Source of the DNA: Ochotona curzoniae
Taxonomy: Eukaryota > Chordata > Mammalia > Lagomorpha > Ochotonidae
Assembly: GCF_017591425.1 (NCBI RefSeq)
Contig: NW_024466599.1
Location: forward strand, 26,450,001-26,514,000
Direction: 5' to 3'
Length of the DNA: 64,000 nucleotides
A program made the translations under genes and the position numbers. Shown in pieces: positions 44,317 to 56,283 of this stretch; the first letter of the stretch is position 1, and every line of letters begins with the position of its first letter. The notes under the pieces were generated by a model. The model made no database searches. It had not been told where the DNA came from and worked only from the letters and a program-made list of their open reading frames with translations.

Positions 44317-45942
44317 TGCAGATTATTTCTTAATTCTTAGTTTCTTGTTTCCTTATCATATGAAAGCTATATAATTGCCATGCCATCTTTTTTTTTTTCT
44401 GTTCATGTTTGGGTGGTTTTGCCAGTTATTATACTTGTTCTGATGCACTTCTTGATTTTTTCCCCCGATGGCAAATATGGCAATTTTGTTTGTTGCTCAA
44501 AGCTGTAGGTTTATAACTGAATATCCTTGTGTCCTACACTTCTATAGACAAGTAGAGGACAACCCAAGGAGAGAGGGTGTTGTCTCCAGTTATCATTAAA
44601 CGGCTTGGGTATTGCTCATTGTTCCGGAACTTTCTTAATAGTTCCTTGTTAAGACTTACTGGAGAGCTGTATTAGTTTGATGTAGGCTCTTGCAACTTTA
44701 TTTTCTGTAGATCCACTCCCTCTTTGGCTCCCCACCAGGGATATGTCCTTCATTTGTCATTGAAACAAGAAAAGACAATGTGGCAGAACCACCCAAACAT
44801 CAGTGGGTTCTTTCTGGCTTAATTTCTTCAGTTCAGTTGGTAACCTTCTGGGTGTTTGGACGAAGGGTGGAAGCCAAGCTGTGTACTCTGTTTCATCTCA
44901 CAGTCTATCTGGTGTATCTTCAGTCTTTGAAGATTAATCCTGCTCCTAAGGTATTTTAAAGTTAAAAATCCTTTGCTTGGATTTACAGATATTAAGAAGG
45001 GAAATCATTGTGGCTCAATGTGAATTTGCAATCCTAAGGTTAAAACAGGATATGGCAAAAATTACACAACAGATGGTCAGAGGAAACCTATAAGAATCAA
45101 CATTAGAAAAGGGAGGTGTGAATAAAAAAGACATTCAGTTGGTTCTGATGGTACCAGTGGTAAGTTGCATTGGTGAACCATATTACTTCTTAGGGAGCAC
45201 TGATGTTGGAAATGCATGATTGATGTGTTTGAAATTCTAGTGAGGCCTTTTGCTTCCAAAAGACAGTTCTTCCTGTCCTGGGAAATAGCTTGGCTGTTTT
45301 TATTCCAAGAATTTAAAGTTTATGTTTGAAGGAAAGTCTTATTTTCCAATGTGACCTTGAAATTTTAACAGATGTTCAAAGCAGTGATTTGGATTTTAAA
45401 GTTTACTTTGTGTTCTGAGCATTATTGGCGATCCTGTTGGCTATCCTGAAGGACCCGCCCCACTGTGTCATAGACTGTGGCATAAGAGGGCACTGCAAAA
45501 GAAGAGACCAGATGAATATTTGGAGGCAGGAAATGGTTAGGCTGGTAATGGAATCAGAATCAGGGAGTGAAGAGGGAGGGGACAGGACATGTGGTGCCCA
45601 CAAAGGATGGGGCTGGGGTCCAAAGCCCTGGCAAGCATTGACAAAGGGTGTTGTGGAAGCTGTGTTATTCAGGAAACCAGGTGTCCCAGTAAAATCTGCA
45701 ACCAGGAGGAAGCAAAGCGGGCAGGGAATCACTGCTTGTGGACAAGGAGGGGTTTGTTTCCTGTCACCTTCATTCTGTCTTGACTATGGGAAGAGATCTC
45801 TGTGATGTGGGATGGTGAGCCTGCAAGGATGAGAAATGCTATACATCCCTGATTGGTTGCCTCGGTTACTTTGATGTTCTGCTTTTCTTTACATAATCTT
45901 CACCCTTTAAATCCCAGCAGCTGTGGCATCCTGTGATAACTA
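44317..45942. other. Unassigned sequence, no gene seen
   Basis: 44330-44960 is T-rich and may be decayed LINE sequence. The overlapping frames at 45403-45805 on both strands (109 and 126 codons) show no family resemblance. Confidence 0.45.
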
Positions 45943-45978
45943 CACACACACACACACCACACACACACACACACACAC
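45943..45978. repeat. (AC)n microsatellite
   Basis: AC repeats with one internal CC interruption near 45957, followed by a C-rich stretch. Confidence 0.95.
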
Positions 45979-47137
45979 CCCACTCCACCCCATCAGCTCT
46001 TTTCTTATCTTGGATTCTCTCAGCTTGTGTGGCTCATTTCTTAACCAATCCAATTATCCAAACTAAGAATCTGTGTGTTATCTCTCACTCCTCCTCCATT
46101 GCCTGTTTTTAAGCAACCACCAATCTCTATTTTATCTTCTGAATATTTCTCTAGTTCCTCCCCCTTCCTGTGTCTTCACTGCTAGATTACTGTTTCCGTT
46201 TAGAGTCAGTGTACTTTCTTTGTGAGACGATATTTTATAACCTAGGCAAGCTTGCAATGTCAGAATGTGGCTCAAATGGAATCCCAGCCCAGGCCTCGCT
46301 CTTCCATACTCTACGCTCTGAAGCTGTGGATCTCAGAATGCTGTGACTTAGAAGGCTGAGTGCTGACCTAAACGTGAACATCATGAGCCAGATTGTAGAC
46401 AGTTCAAGGGAAAGGTGGGGCAGTGGGGGACAGGACTTAATGCAGGCCCCAACACGAAGAGGGATATACTGTTGTCATCTGTGAGTGTTTTTCCCAAGTC
46501 CTCTATTTCAGCTTTGTGCTGGGAGAAAACCATCACCACAAGGTCTCAAAAAATGGTGAAAGTGAACTGAGTTCTGTTGGCTCAGTCTGCTAAACAAAAT
46601 TTATTTTCCCAAGAATCTTTTGTGAAGTCTCAGGAATGAATGAATAATTTGGACCAGGCTTCTCTAAGAAAAGAAGCAATCACTTGATGCCTTCTCTCTA
46701 GTTATGTCTGCTTCTGTTTGGTGACAGTGTTGGGCAAACAGTTCAATGGTGTCTGAGCGTGTCAGTGTTCACCGTGGACTTAGGCACAGTACAGCTAACA
46801 GAGGAACTTGGAGAGGGAGGGTTGGTCAGGGCTTCAAGCTAGAACAGTGCCATGTGTTGAAAGATGCTTCTGTCAAATGTCAGGAATTAGAGCAGTTATC
46901 ACCGTTGGGGAGGTCTGAATCTTAATTCCTAATTTGTAATGAGACCTTGTTTGCAAGTGCGCCTTCAAGAAAACATGCCAGAAATTCTTGCATGAAACAG
47001 AGAATCCTTTTGAGATTCAAACCACTCCAAATTTGGGAGAATACAATGAGAGGGAATTTCAAGTTGTGTGCCAAAAACGAGTTATTATCTCAGTCAGGAA
47101 TAGTGCACTTGGCTCTTTGGTGGAGCAGTTAAATAGG
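45979..47137. other. Unassigned sequence, no gene seen
   Basis: 46080-46200 is pyrimidine-rich and might be a very old repeat. Nothing here can be named. Confidence 0.45.
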
Positions 47138-47176
47138 ATATATATATATATGTGTGTGTGTATATATATATATATA
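47138..47176. repeat. Compound (TA)n(TG)n(TA)n microsatellite
   Basis: About six TA units, then about five TG units, then about eight TA units form a nearly symmetrical alternating tract. Confidence 0.95.
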
Positions 47177-47871
47177 CTTTAAGCAAAAGCATTTACTAAA
47201 AGGTGGCTGGCCTCACAGCAGCAGTAAATCTCTTGTCTGCACTAACTTGATCATCATGCTTTAGTGAAGAATACTGAAGTCCCTTGTGGTCACAGATCCT
47301 CTGAAAATACTGGTGGATTCTGTAAACGGACAGGCTAAAAGAGCAAGTGGTCTTCACATTGCTGTGGCCCATGAGAAACACTCGTAGGATTTTTAAAAAC
47401 CTCATGCCCAAGGTCTTTCAAAGTCAGTAATCACTAAATAGGAATATTCCAGGCGGGGCACCAAGGGATCTGTAGAATCAGAAAGTCCCGCAGGTGGCTC
47501 TAGTGTGCAGCTGAGATGGAAAACCAGCATTTCAGGCTGAACAGGGATTCTCATCCTAAGTGCACATTAACATTCTCTGGAGAAGATAACAAAAGATCTG
47601 GTGCTCAGACTTTGCTGCAAAAGCTTTAAACACAGGGTGCCTGTGAGAGCCCAGAAGGCTTTCAATGGCTGGTTCTGGAACCAGCAGTATCAACACCACT
47701 TGGGGGACTTGTTCACCATGCAAATTCTTGGGTCCTCAACCCACATCCACTGAATCAGGGTCTTCCAGGACAAGTCTCAGCATTGTGATCCCTGCAGAGG
47801 CTGCTCATCCATGCTGAGTCTGTAGCTCCACATTCACTAACCTTGTGAACAAGAGCTGGTCTCTGGTGGCA
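47177..47871. other. Unassigned sequence, no gene seen
   Basis: Unique-looking; no repeat or exon recognised. Confidence 0.45.
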
Positions 47872-48232
47872 GGCATTTGGCACAGGAGTTAAGCCATGGA
47901 TTGGGACACCTGCATATCTTATCAGAGTGCCAGGGATTCAAGTCCAGCTCTCCATTTAAGTTTCTTGCTAATGTGCACACTGCAGTGTAGCACAGTATGA
48001 CTTAGATCAAGATTGAGCCATCCACATGACAGATCAAGACTGAGCTCCTGGCTTCTGGCTCCTGGCTCTGGACTGGCCCAGCTCTGGCTTCTCAGGACAT
48101 TTTGGAGAATCCAACATTTAAAGGGAGGTCTCTCCCAATTTCTCTTCTTCACCCTCTTTTCATCCCTCTATGTCTTCCCTACCTCTAACTCTTCCTCCCT
48201 CCATCTTTCTCTCTCAAACAAATATGGATCGA
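47872..48232 (+). mobile_element. CSINE, oldest subfamily, well-preserved head
   Basis: GGCATTTGGCACAGGAGTTA, ATCTTATCAGAGTGCC, GGGATTCAAGTCCAGCTC and TTCTTGCTAATGTGCACACT are typical of the ancestral C repeat. GATTCAAGTCC fits the B-box pattern better than the younger copies do. A long pyrimidine-rich segment precedes the tail near CTCTCAAACAAATATGG. Confidence 0.85.
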
Positions 48233-48274
48233 AAAAAGACAAAAGGAGGACCTGGTCCCAGGAGCCAGGCTCTC

Positions 48275-48445
48275 TGGGTTCAGACCTTGTCTCTGTTACT
48301 TAGCATCCCAGACAAGTTACTTTTCTGTGCTTTAATCTCCTCTTCTCCTGATTGGAGCTACTCTGAGAGGGTTGTTAAAAGAGGTAAACATTTGAACAGG
48401 GCCAGGCATATGATAAGCATCGTGGAGTGCTTGTTAAATAAACAT
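48275..48445 (+). mobile_element. MIR fragment
   Basis: GGTTCAGACCTTGTCTCTGT, ACAAGTTACTTTTCTGTGCT, GGGTTGTTAAAAGAGGTAAA and GGGCCAGGCATATGATAAGC follow the MIR consensus in plus orientation over most of its length. Confidence 0.8.
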
Positions 48446-48484
48446 GCATGTGTGCTGTTTAACGAGATGTGTGTCTAATGGCAT

Positions 48485-48690
48485 CCCCTCAGCATCACAG
48501 TGATCCCTTAGCCTCTGCAGGGGATTGGTCCCAGAACCTCAGCAGATAACCACATCCTCAGATGCTCAAGTTCTTTATGTCATTGGCACAGTATTTGCAG
48601 ATAGCCTACACACATTCTCCTGTGTACTTTAAGTCAGCTCTGGATGACTGTTAGGATCTGATAGAATGTTAATGCGATATAAATGCTCAT
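48485..48690. mobile_element. Tigger/MER-like DNA transposon fragment
   Basis: CTGCAGGGGATTGGTCCCAG, ATCCTCAGATGCTCAAGTTC, CACAGTATTTGCAGATAGCC, ACACATTCTCCTGTGTACTT and GATAGAATGTTAATGCGATA follow an abundant mammalian non-autonomous transposon in order. I am confident of the match type but not of the exact subfamily name. Confidence 0.6.
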
Positions 48691-49330
48691 TCTGCTGCAT
48701 CATTCAGGGACTAATGACAGAAAACTCTACACATGTTCAGCACAAATCTTGTTCCTTAATGTTTTCCATCTGGGGTTAGTTAAACCTGCAGATGTGAAAA
48801 CTGATGACAAAGGGTCGACAGCAGAAACCTGGGTGGGCTCTACTGAGACTCCATAGCAGGCCTTGAAGGCTGGTAAGATGTTGGACTCTCTGCCCCTGCC
48901 AGCAGGAGTTTCTGCCTTCCCAAGAGAGGTGCTTCCAGAAGATCACTCTTTCCTGAAAGACTGTAGGCAATTGTTTGGTCTGTTGGGCTTGTCGCCTATT
49001 TCTAAGTGTTTTGGACAGGCGAGCTGGTGACAGCAGGTGGCAGGGAAAGCAGGTCAGTAGGTGACATGGCTTCCAGAGAGGTGGAGACAAATGGTCTCTT
49101 CTGAGCCATGGATGGATCTCATAGGATCAGTAGATGGAGTCACTCAGGAAGGCACATTCCCAAGGATTCCCTTGCAGATAGTAACGGAGCAGCTGCAAAT
49201 GAAATGGGATGTTTGAAGACCCTGGGGGAACTGTAAAACTCCAGCAGTTATTCTGGGATTGATTCTTCTAAGAAGTGCATTTGGTGTGATATCTTGGTCC
49301 CTGCAGGAAACTGTTCTTGAGAAGAGATAA
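48691..49330. other. Unassigned sequence, no gene seen
   Basis: A minus frame of 104 codons (48776-49090) lies here without recognisable features. Confidence 0.45.
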
Positions 49331-49343
49331 AAATTCACATCCA

Positions 49344-49671
49344 CTGACTGGTGCACTAGCCTAGTGGCTAGAGTCCTCACCTTGCACGCCCAGGATTCCA
49401 TATTGGTGCTGGTTTATATCTCAGCTATTCCACTTCCCATCCAGCTCTCTGCTTGTGACCTGGGAAAGCAGTCAAGGATAGCCCAAAGCCTTGGGACCCT
49501 GCACCCAAGGAACCCAGAAGAAGCTTCTGGTTTCTGGCTTTGGATCTGCTCAGCTTCTGCTGTTGTGGCTAGTTGGGGAGTGAACCAGCAGATGGAAGAT
49601 CTTTCTTTCCCACCTTCTCTCTGTATTTGTGACTTTCCAATAAAAAAAAAAAACTAAATAAATCTTTAAAA
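49344..49671 (+). mobile_element. CSINE, full-length
   Basis: Plus element from CTGACTGGTGCACTAGCCTA to AATAAATCTTTAAA. It has CTAGAGTCCTCACCTTGCAC and GATTCCATATTGGTGCTGG. Flanks AAATTCACATCCA (49331-49343) and AAAATCACATCCA (49672-49684) are a 13-bp target duplication with one mismatch. Confidence 0.96.
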
Positions 49672-49684
49672 AAAATCACATCCA

Positions 49685-52237
49685 GTTTTCGTCCAGAAGG
49701 CCCAGGAAGTTAGAGACTCCCTGGATCCCAGCCATTTATCAAAGGCTTGTAGAGCACCCCTCTCCTTATATACTGGAGTGTCCTCAAGCCCTGATTTTAA
49801 TGTTTCCTGATTCTTAGATGTCTTTCTCTGGAAGCAGTGTCAGAAAGGAAAGCTGCTTCTGTGTTGCACAGTACTTGTTGTGTCCTATAGAACCTAGCCT
49901 CGAGCTACAGCATGCAACCTGCAGCCCATCCTCACATCTCATATGTCACTCCTGTCTGCCCTTGCTGCAGGCTCTGAATTTGTAAGTGAAAATGAACCTT
50001 ACGTTCTGAACGAATGGCATCAAATTTTGTGTCCTCTTGGTTCTTAGAAACATTACCCTGCAGTTAGTTCTCAGTATTTGGTTGCTTTCCTGATGTTTCC
50101 CTTTTTATCTTGGCTTCCTGGGAATCCAGGTTAAAATATCAGAGTTTAATTACAGTAACAATGTTGTGAGTGATACAGTTCTCCTAATCTTTTGTTTACC
50201 TGGTGACTGTTCTCTTTTATTATCTTGACTTTAGCTTTTTAAAGTGGGACAAGTTATTAAAGGAAAATGTTTAGTGCCACTGAATTCCCTGTTTTGCACA
50301 AAACTAAATGTTTCATATTCTTCTAAAACTCTTGTATGATTTACAGCAGGAATTCTTACTATAGAATGCATATGCATTTCTATACATACATTTGTATGCT
50401 TTAAAGGAGCCTGTGTATCACAGACTTATACTACAGTATTATGCATTGTATAATGTACTCTATTATAGAGTTATCGTAATGTAACATACTTCATATAATG
50501 GTTATAATACATGAATATAATACTTACATGTGCACTGATTGTAGATAATACTTACATATGCTCAAAATGCAAAATGCTACATACAGGTTACACATAAATA
50601 TCTTCACATTTACTCATATACATATATAGATACACACATATACAGATATGAGAGAAAAGACCTCTAGCTTTCCTTAGTTTATCCGAAGAACTGGAATCTC
50701 TTCACCTGTTTCTCTAAGGTTACAGTTCACTAATTTAAAGGGACCTAGGAATATATGAAAAGTAGTAGAAATTCACAGTGCCCCTCCCTCCATTCTTCCT
50801 CCCTAAATCATCGTTCATTTTAATGCTTTTCCCACAAATTGTTCTGCCCAAGCACATAGATGAATGGCTATTAATGGGGCCAGTTCAAAGCAAGGCACAA
50901 CTGACTGGTTTTAGATCCCAAATGAGGTACACAGTTACACTGTAACCAGAAGGGCAGCAGGTCTGAGCTTGGCAGGTGATTCCTGATTCTGAGTGGGGTC
51001 GAGGCAGAGAGAGTGGGCTGGTCACACCCACTCCCTTCTGTTTCCCCCAAGAGGACTAGGAAGGGCATAGCCCTCCTTGCCCCAACCCCTTTTCCAGACA
51101 CAGACACCGAGATGTCTGCTCATTCTGCTTGGGAGTCATAGGCCAGCAGGTGCTCCCACAGAGTCGTGGAGCTGAGGTAAAGTCCGAGACATGAAATCCT
51201 CCACAGTGTTAGAGAGTCAGAGCAGCAGCACGTGCTGAGTCTGGGCAAAGCTCAGGGACCTGAGCTGGCTCAGGCTGCGTTATCAGCTGCTGGGTGTGGG
51301 GTGTCTGGGTCATCACCTGTGATCTGCTTAACAGCACGATCCATGGGACAGCCAAGGTATGCACTAAATCACTGCCTCTCTTGTTCACCTGTGGGGAGAC
51401 TTGGTGGCCTCACTGCCTCTGTCTCTTCTCTCTCAGAGGAGGAGCAGGAAGGGAGTGACATAGCTGATGCGCGACCTCAAGAAAGATTCCTAAGAGTTAT
51501 GGGCTCAGGCTCCTCACTCTGGTCTGGGACCTGACTCGGGGGACTCATTCTGGTCTACTCAGCTCCTTCGGGATGTAGTTTATCAGGACAGACACCCTCC
51601 TAGCAGACTTGGGGATTGGCCAGTGCTGCTGCCAGCACACCTCTGTTGGCTTCTGATGCTGGCATAAACACAGGATCCTTGCATCTCAGCCTGCTGCTAA
51701 CAGCTTTATTTGTAATAGAAGTCATGTTTTGAGCTTCAGCTGTCTGACTTCTGTGTATATTTCTTTGCATAGATTCTAAATAGGGGTCAGGAGGGCAGGA
51801 AAGTTTTGTCTTAGTTCTCTAAAATCTCAGCAATATTTTTAGAAAGAAAGGTTTCTCCCTGTTTAAAAAAAGGCAGAAAACCTCCCAACCTCAGGCCCTA
51901 TGAATGGCCAACATTGCAGGGGTGCTGCTGGGCCATAGGGGGTCAGCAGGCAAATCTGGAAGAAATGAGGGTGGACAAGTGAAGTAGGCCAAAGAGAACT
52001 GGGCTCCACCTAGCAGCCACAGAAACCATCACATGTGACCAGCCTGATTGTCCTGCCTGGGCTGACTTCCCCTTCCTCCTTAGCCCTGAGATGTCCTTGC
52101 CTGGACCCCTGAGCTCCAAGCTGATGTGTTGAGTAGGTGGAATTAATTTGGTGTGATCATAAAGTCTTATTTTTATGACTATTCCAGGAAGTCCCATTTT
52201 ACATCTCTCTCCCTCTCTCACTGCCCCCCCCCCATCT
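49685..52237. other. 2.5-kb stretch without a named repeat
   Basis: 50340-50660 is AT-rich with TA/CA alternation and a 14-bp palindrome, AATGCATATGCATT, at 50365-50378. 50880-51540 is more GC-rich with frames of 78 and 100 codons that show no family resemblance. A C-run lies near 52223-52231. Confidence 0.45.
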
Positions 52238-52533
52238 CTCAAGATCTATTCATTTAACTGAAAGACATAGTTATAGAGAAGGAGAGACAGGGAAAGATCT
52301 TTCATCTACCTGTTCATTCCCCTAATGGCTACAACAGTTATTGCAATGTGTGCCAGGCTGAAGCCAGAAGACTGGAACTTCCTACTGGTCTCCCACATGG
52401 GTGCAGGGGATCAAGCACTTGGGCCATCCTTCACTGCTCTCCCAGGCATTATCAGGGAGCTTGTTTGAAAGTAGAAAGGCTGGAGCTGGAGCCAGTCCCC
52501 ATATGGAATGCCACCACACAGGGTACTGGCCTG
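52238..52533 (-). mobile_element. CSINE, old copy
   Basis: Minus-strand order: AGATCTATTCATTTAACTGA, CTGTTCATTCCCCTAATGGC, GGTCTCCCACATGGGTGCAG, CAAGCACTTGGGCCATCC and CCCCATATGGAATGCC. The 133-codon plus frame from 52401 begins in this SINE and is not a gene. Confidence 0.9.
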
Positions 52534-54384
52534 ATGTTTTCTTTGTCTTAACCTCCAGCCTTAGGGTAGAATGTCATATAGCTGTCCTCCTCTTTTCAGT
52601 ACTTCCTATGTATTGTGAACAAGTCCTCTGGTTACATCGAACCACAGTAACATGTCTCATTTGTGATAAGCATGACCATGATCACAGTCACAACCTGGAT
52701 GGAAGCTCTGTCATCTGCTGCTTGGCTTGGTTTTATCCTGGATACTTGCAGGCTAGGGAGCCATACCTGCTTTCTTTTTTTTTTTTTAACTTCCTGGGAT
52801 GACTTGGTTGACCCACTGCTGAATCAGGACACAGTGAAGAGAAGGACAAGAGATTGGGAAAGTTCTTAGTGACTTTTATATAGCCTGGTACTCATCTTTT
52901 TTTGATTTTGGCTCTTTGATTCTTTTGTTGTGTTTCTTCACCCACAGTTTAAGCCATTTCAGTTGTAGTCCCTATTCCCCTTCCAGAAATGGTTCAAGAT
53001 GGTCACACCTTTTAAGTAATCTCCGTTGGCATTCCTATGATGAGTTCCACATCTAGGAACCATATGCCAATGGTTTGGTATTCACATCAGCGGAGAATTT
53101 GGTAACATATCCTTGCCACTGATAGCAAAGATTGGTGGCCTCCTGGGATTGTTAGTGTATAGGAATGACAGATTTTGCCTAGCAAGACATTGCTAGGGTC
53201 TAGGGACTTGGAGTAGGGGGTAAGCAGAATGCAGGTCTTGCCCTCCTTAGCCTGTGACAGCTCTCTTTCCCATTCTGGTGTCCTTGGTGTTGGCTGGTCG
53301 CTGTCACCTCTGGTGTCTGAGCAAGGGCAGGAGAGGAGCCATCATGTGGACAGGACAGGGGAGGAACTCATTTCAGACACAAGGCCTGCCTTGCCCAGAG
53401 CTGAGGTCAGCAAGCTGCACAATTGTCCTCAGATGAGGGAGAGCTACAAAGAGGGAAGAGTTGGTCATGACTAAGTTCTTAAGTGTTTTAGCATTCCAAT
53501 CAAGAAAGTAAGGGCAGCTGTTATCAACTCAATAATCCTTCCAGTTCTAGGATTCTGGGAAAACCCATTTCACCAATCCCCTACAGAAAATTTCAAATCA
53601 CTCAGAAAAGTGTCTTTGGCAGGCATCCAATCTGCCTTATCAGCGGGCTCATGCTGCCAGCAAGGGTAATATTATGCTTTCCCCTAAAGATGTGCTGGAC
53701 CAGATGTTTGAGGTTCCTGATTCCTCCTGCTTAAGTCTGATTTCCTTTAGGAAAATGTCTTTCAGGTACCCTCCACCATGCAGTGAGGTCATTTGCTAGA
53801 AGCCTCTCTCTTCACATAGACTCTCAGCTCCTTTTCCTGTTGGCTTGGTGGTTCCAGGAGCACTTGGGTTTTAGTAAAACCCTGGGTTTTGGTTTGGACC
53901 GAAGCTGGGCTGACTGCCCTCCTGAAGCATGGTGATTTAAGTCTTCCCCAAGCCTTGTCTGGTGCATTTGCGCTGATGAACTGTTCTCATTACTGCTAGA
54001 AAAGCAATGCATGTCCTTTTTCTCCCAGGCTGAATTCCTGAAGTGAAATCAGGTTTGCTGGGGTTAGCATTACATCTTCTTCCCTGTGTAAAAGAAAAAC
54101 AAGGACAGGTGGCTGCCTAAGGTCACCAGTGTGCAAATCAAAAGCACCTGTGAAAACTCTGAGTGACTATTTAAAGTCAGAAACAGAGGGTGTCCCCAGT
54201 TGTGGGCAGTTCGCTTGGCTGCCACAGTGCACATGGTGTGGGTGTCAGCAGTTGACTTTTTTGGCTGTTCAGCATCTCCTTAGGGTGGCAGAATTGGGCA
54301 GTGCCCTCCGCCCACTTAATACTAACAAGACATCCTAGTATTTGAATAACTAAGTTGTGCTTCTAGTCCTACCTCAGTGAAAAC
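52534..54384. other. Unassigned sequence, no gene seen
   Basis: 1.8 kb without a named repeat, apart from a T-run near 52777-52788. I see no credible coding region. Confidence 0.45.
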
Positions 54385-54536
54385 AATGACAATATTGCTT
54401 GTACTTATTAAATCGCAGGCACGTGTCAGGTATTGAACTGAAAGTGTCCTATGCATTAGCTTGTTTAACCCTTACAATAATTGTAGGAAGTAGCTACTCT
54501 TGTTTTCACATGCAGAGGTTTGGAATTCACTTTCTC
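54385..54536 (-). mobile_element. MIR fragment, left part, split by a CSINE
   Basis: TGTACTTATTAAATCGCAGG, GCATTAGCTTGTTTAACCCT and ACAATAATTGTAGGAAGTAG match the complement of the MIR 3' and core regions. The match breaks at the CSINE and resumes after it. Confidence 0.75.
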
Positions 54537-54890
54537 AGGCTGACTTGATGGCTCAATTGGCTAATCCTCTACCTGCAAGAACTAGAATCCCATCTGGGTG
54601 CCAGTTCGTGTCCTAGCTGTTGCACTCCCCAAGTTTGTATCCTAGCTGCTCTACTTCCCATTCAGCTGCTTGATTGTTTCCTAGGAAAGCAGTGGGAGAT
54701 GACCTAAGGCTTTTGGACTCTGTAACCACGTTGGAGATCCTGAGGGAGCCCCTGGCTCCTGGCTTTGGATTGGCTCAACTCCGATTGTTGTGGCCATTTT
54801 GAAAGTAAACCAGCAATGAAAGATTTTTTTTGTCTCTTCTTCTATCTGTAAATCTGCCTTTCTGATAAAAATAAATAAATCTTAGAAGAA
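54537..54890 (+). mobile_element. CSINE with duplicated B-box region, nested in MIR
   Basis: Plus element from CTGACTTGATGGCTCAATTG to GATAAAAATAAATAAATC. A 29-bp segment is present twice in imperfect tandem: 54604-54632 starts GTTCGTGTCCTAGCTG and 54633-54661 starts GTTTGTATCCTAGCTG. This covers the B-box-like part of the tRNA-related region. The element is about 30 bp longer than usual as a result. Confidence 0.92.
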
Positions 54891-54984
54891 TAGAATTTTC
54901 TTGCTCATAGTCATACAGTTTATAGTTGATTTGAATCCATGGCTGTCTGACTCCCAAATTCTTGCTCTTCACTTTTTTTCCTCT
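54891..54984 (-). mobile_element. MIR fragment, right part
   Basis: TTGCTCATAGTCATACAGTT, TTGATTTGAATCCATGGCTG and TCTGACTCCCAAATTCTTGC continue the complement of MIR from before the CSINE, so the CSINE inserted into a pre-existing MIR. Confidence 0.75.
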
Positions 54985-55275
54985 GTAAAGTTTATTAAGG
55001 TGGAATGACAGAATGAGAGACAAAAACGTTGTATCCACTAGTTCACTTCACAGATGGCTGCAACAACCAGATTTGGCCCAGACTGAAGCCAGGAGCTATA
55101 AACTCCATCCTGAGCTCCCACATGGGGCAAGGGGCTAAGAACATGGGCCATCTTCCTAGGCATGTTAGCAGAGAACAGGAATAGCCACTCAGTAACCAGG
55201 ATTTGAATTAATATGCTGATTTAGGATACGAGTGTCACAATTGTTGGCATAAACCACTGTGCCATCATTTCAGCT
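54985..55275 (-). mobile_element. CSINE, old copy
   Basis: Minus-strand order: GTAAAGTTTATTAAGGTGGA, AGTTCACTTCACAGATGGCT, GACTGAAGCCAGGAGCTATA, GAGCTCCCACATGGGGCAAG and ACCACTGTGCCATC. It forms an inverted pair with the plus copy ending at 54890. Confidence 0.87.
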
Positions 55276-55374
55276 TCTCTTGTTGATAATTGTTACAGGT
55301 TGAGTTAAACTTCTATAACTTTTTTTCTTCCTTTAGGTTTCAGTTATCAGCACTGGTTTGTTAGCTGTTACATG

Positions 55375-55720
55375 CCTATGGGCATGCTACATTGAATGGG
55401 AGTTCAGTTGGGGCACCTCCATTCTCCATGGCCCTTCTCTGTGTGAGACAGTGAATCCTCCAGACATTTCCACATGACCTCTCCCATATTCTTGGATAGC
55501 CAAGACTTCCTCACAGCATGGTGGCTGGAGTTCATTGAGGAGTGTTGTTAGAATGCCACACTCATTTTGCAAGTGCTTACCAAGCCTCTGCTTACATCCT
55601 TCCTGCTTGTGGCAGTCTCATGGCTAAATCATGTCCCACAATCAAGCTTAGATTCAATACAGGAAGGGATGTTACTAGGAGGTAAATCCTAGGTAGTGTC
55701 ATTTGTGGGGGATACCACAG
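55375..55720. mobile_element. Possible ancient interspersed repeat, family uncertain
   Basis: CATTTCCACATGACCTCTCC, GACTTCCTCACAGCATGGTG, GGCTGGAGTTCATTGAGGAG and GGCTAAATCATGTCCC follow, in order, a dispersed mammalian repeat that I recall but cannot name securely. Confidence 0.45.
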
Positions 55721-55796
55721 TCCATCAAACCAGTGAAAATGTAGTGGCGATAACATCTTTTTTGCCAGTCAACGTGTCATAGGTCTCAAATAACAT

Positions 55797-55935
55797 TGTT
55801 CCTTAATTGTCATAGTAACACAATCTGTCAGCTTGGCACCATTAGATTCATTTAACAGGAAAGGAAATTGAAGTTCTGAGAATCTGATAAAATGGCAAAG
55901 GCAATTCAAGCTCTGCTGTTCTGTTTCTAAGGTCC
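55797..55935 (-). mobile_element. Possible MIR fragment
   Basis: TTCATTTAACAGGAAAGGAA, ATTGAAGTTCTGAGAATCTG and AGGCAATTCAAGCTCTGCTG resemble the complement of the MIR 5' half, with weak support. Confidence 0.45.
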
Positions 55936-55981
55936 CAGTACAGGAGTGACTTTGTATGGCTGGTATATAGGCAGTGATATG

Positions 55982-56283
55982 TGGCTGGTGTTGTGGCACA
56001 CTGGGTTAAGCTGTCATCTAAAAGGCAACATTCCATTTGGATATTTGTTCGGGTCCCTGCTGCTCCACTTCCCATCCAGCTCCCTGCTAATGTTGTTTAA
56101 AAAGCAGCAGAAAAATACTTGGGCCTTTGCCACCCACATGGGGAAATCCAGATGAATTTTTAGGCTCTTGTCTTTGGCCTGGGCTGATCTTGGCCTTTGT
56201 GACCAGTTGCAAAGTGAACCAGAGGGTAGGCCGCTCTGTCTCTCCTCTCTGTAACTGTGTCATTGAAATAAACCAATAAGACA
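55982..56283 (+). mobile_element. CSINE, old copy
   Basis: Plus-strand order: GTGGCTGGTGTTGTGGCACA, CTGGGTTAAGCTGTCATC, CCACTTCCCATCCAGCTCCC, CACCCACATGGGGAAATCC and GTCATTGAAATAAACC. The head keeps GTGGCACACTGGGTTAAG of the ancestral type. Confidence 0.92.

Noticed and set aside
45403..45805. Overlapping frames of 109 and 126 codons on opposite strands
   Set aside because: Mutually overlapping frames with no family resemblance and no promoter or splice evidence.
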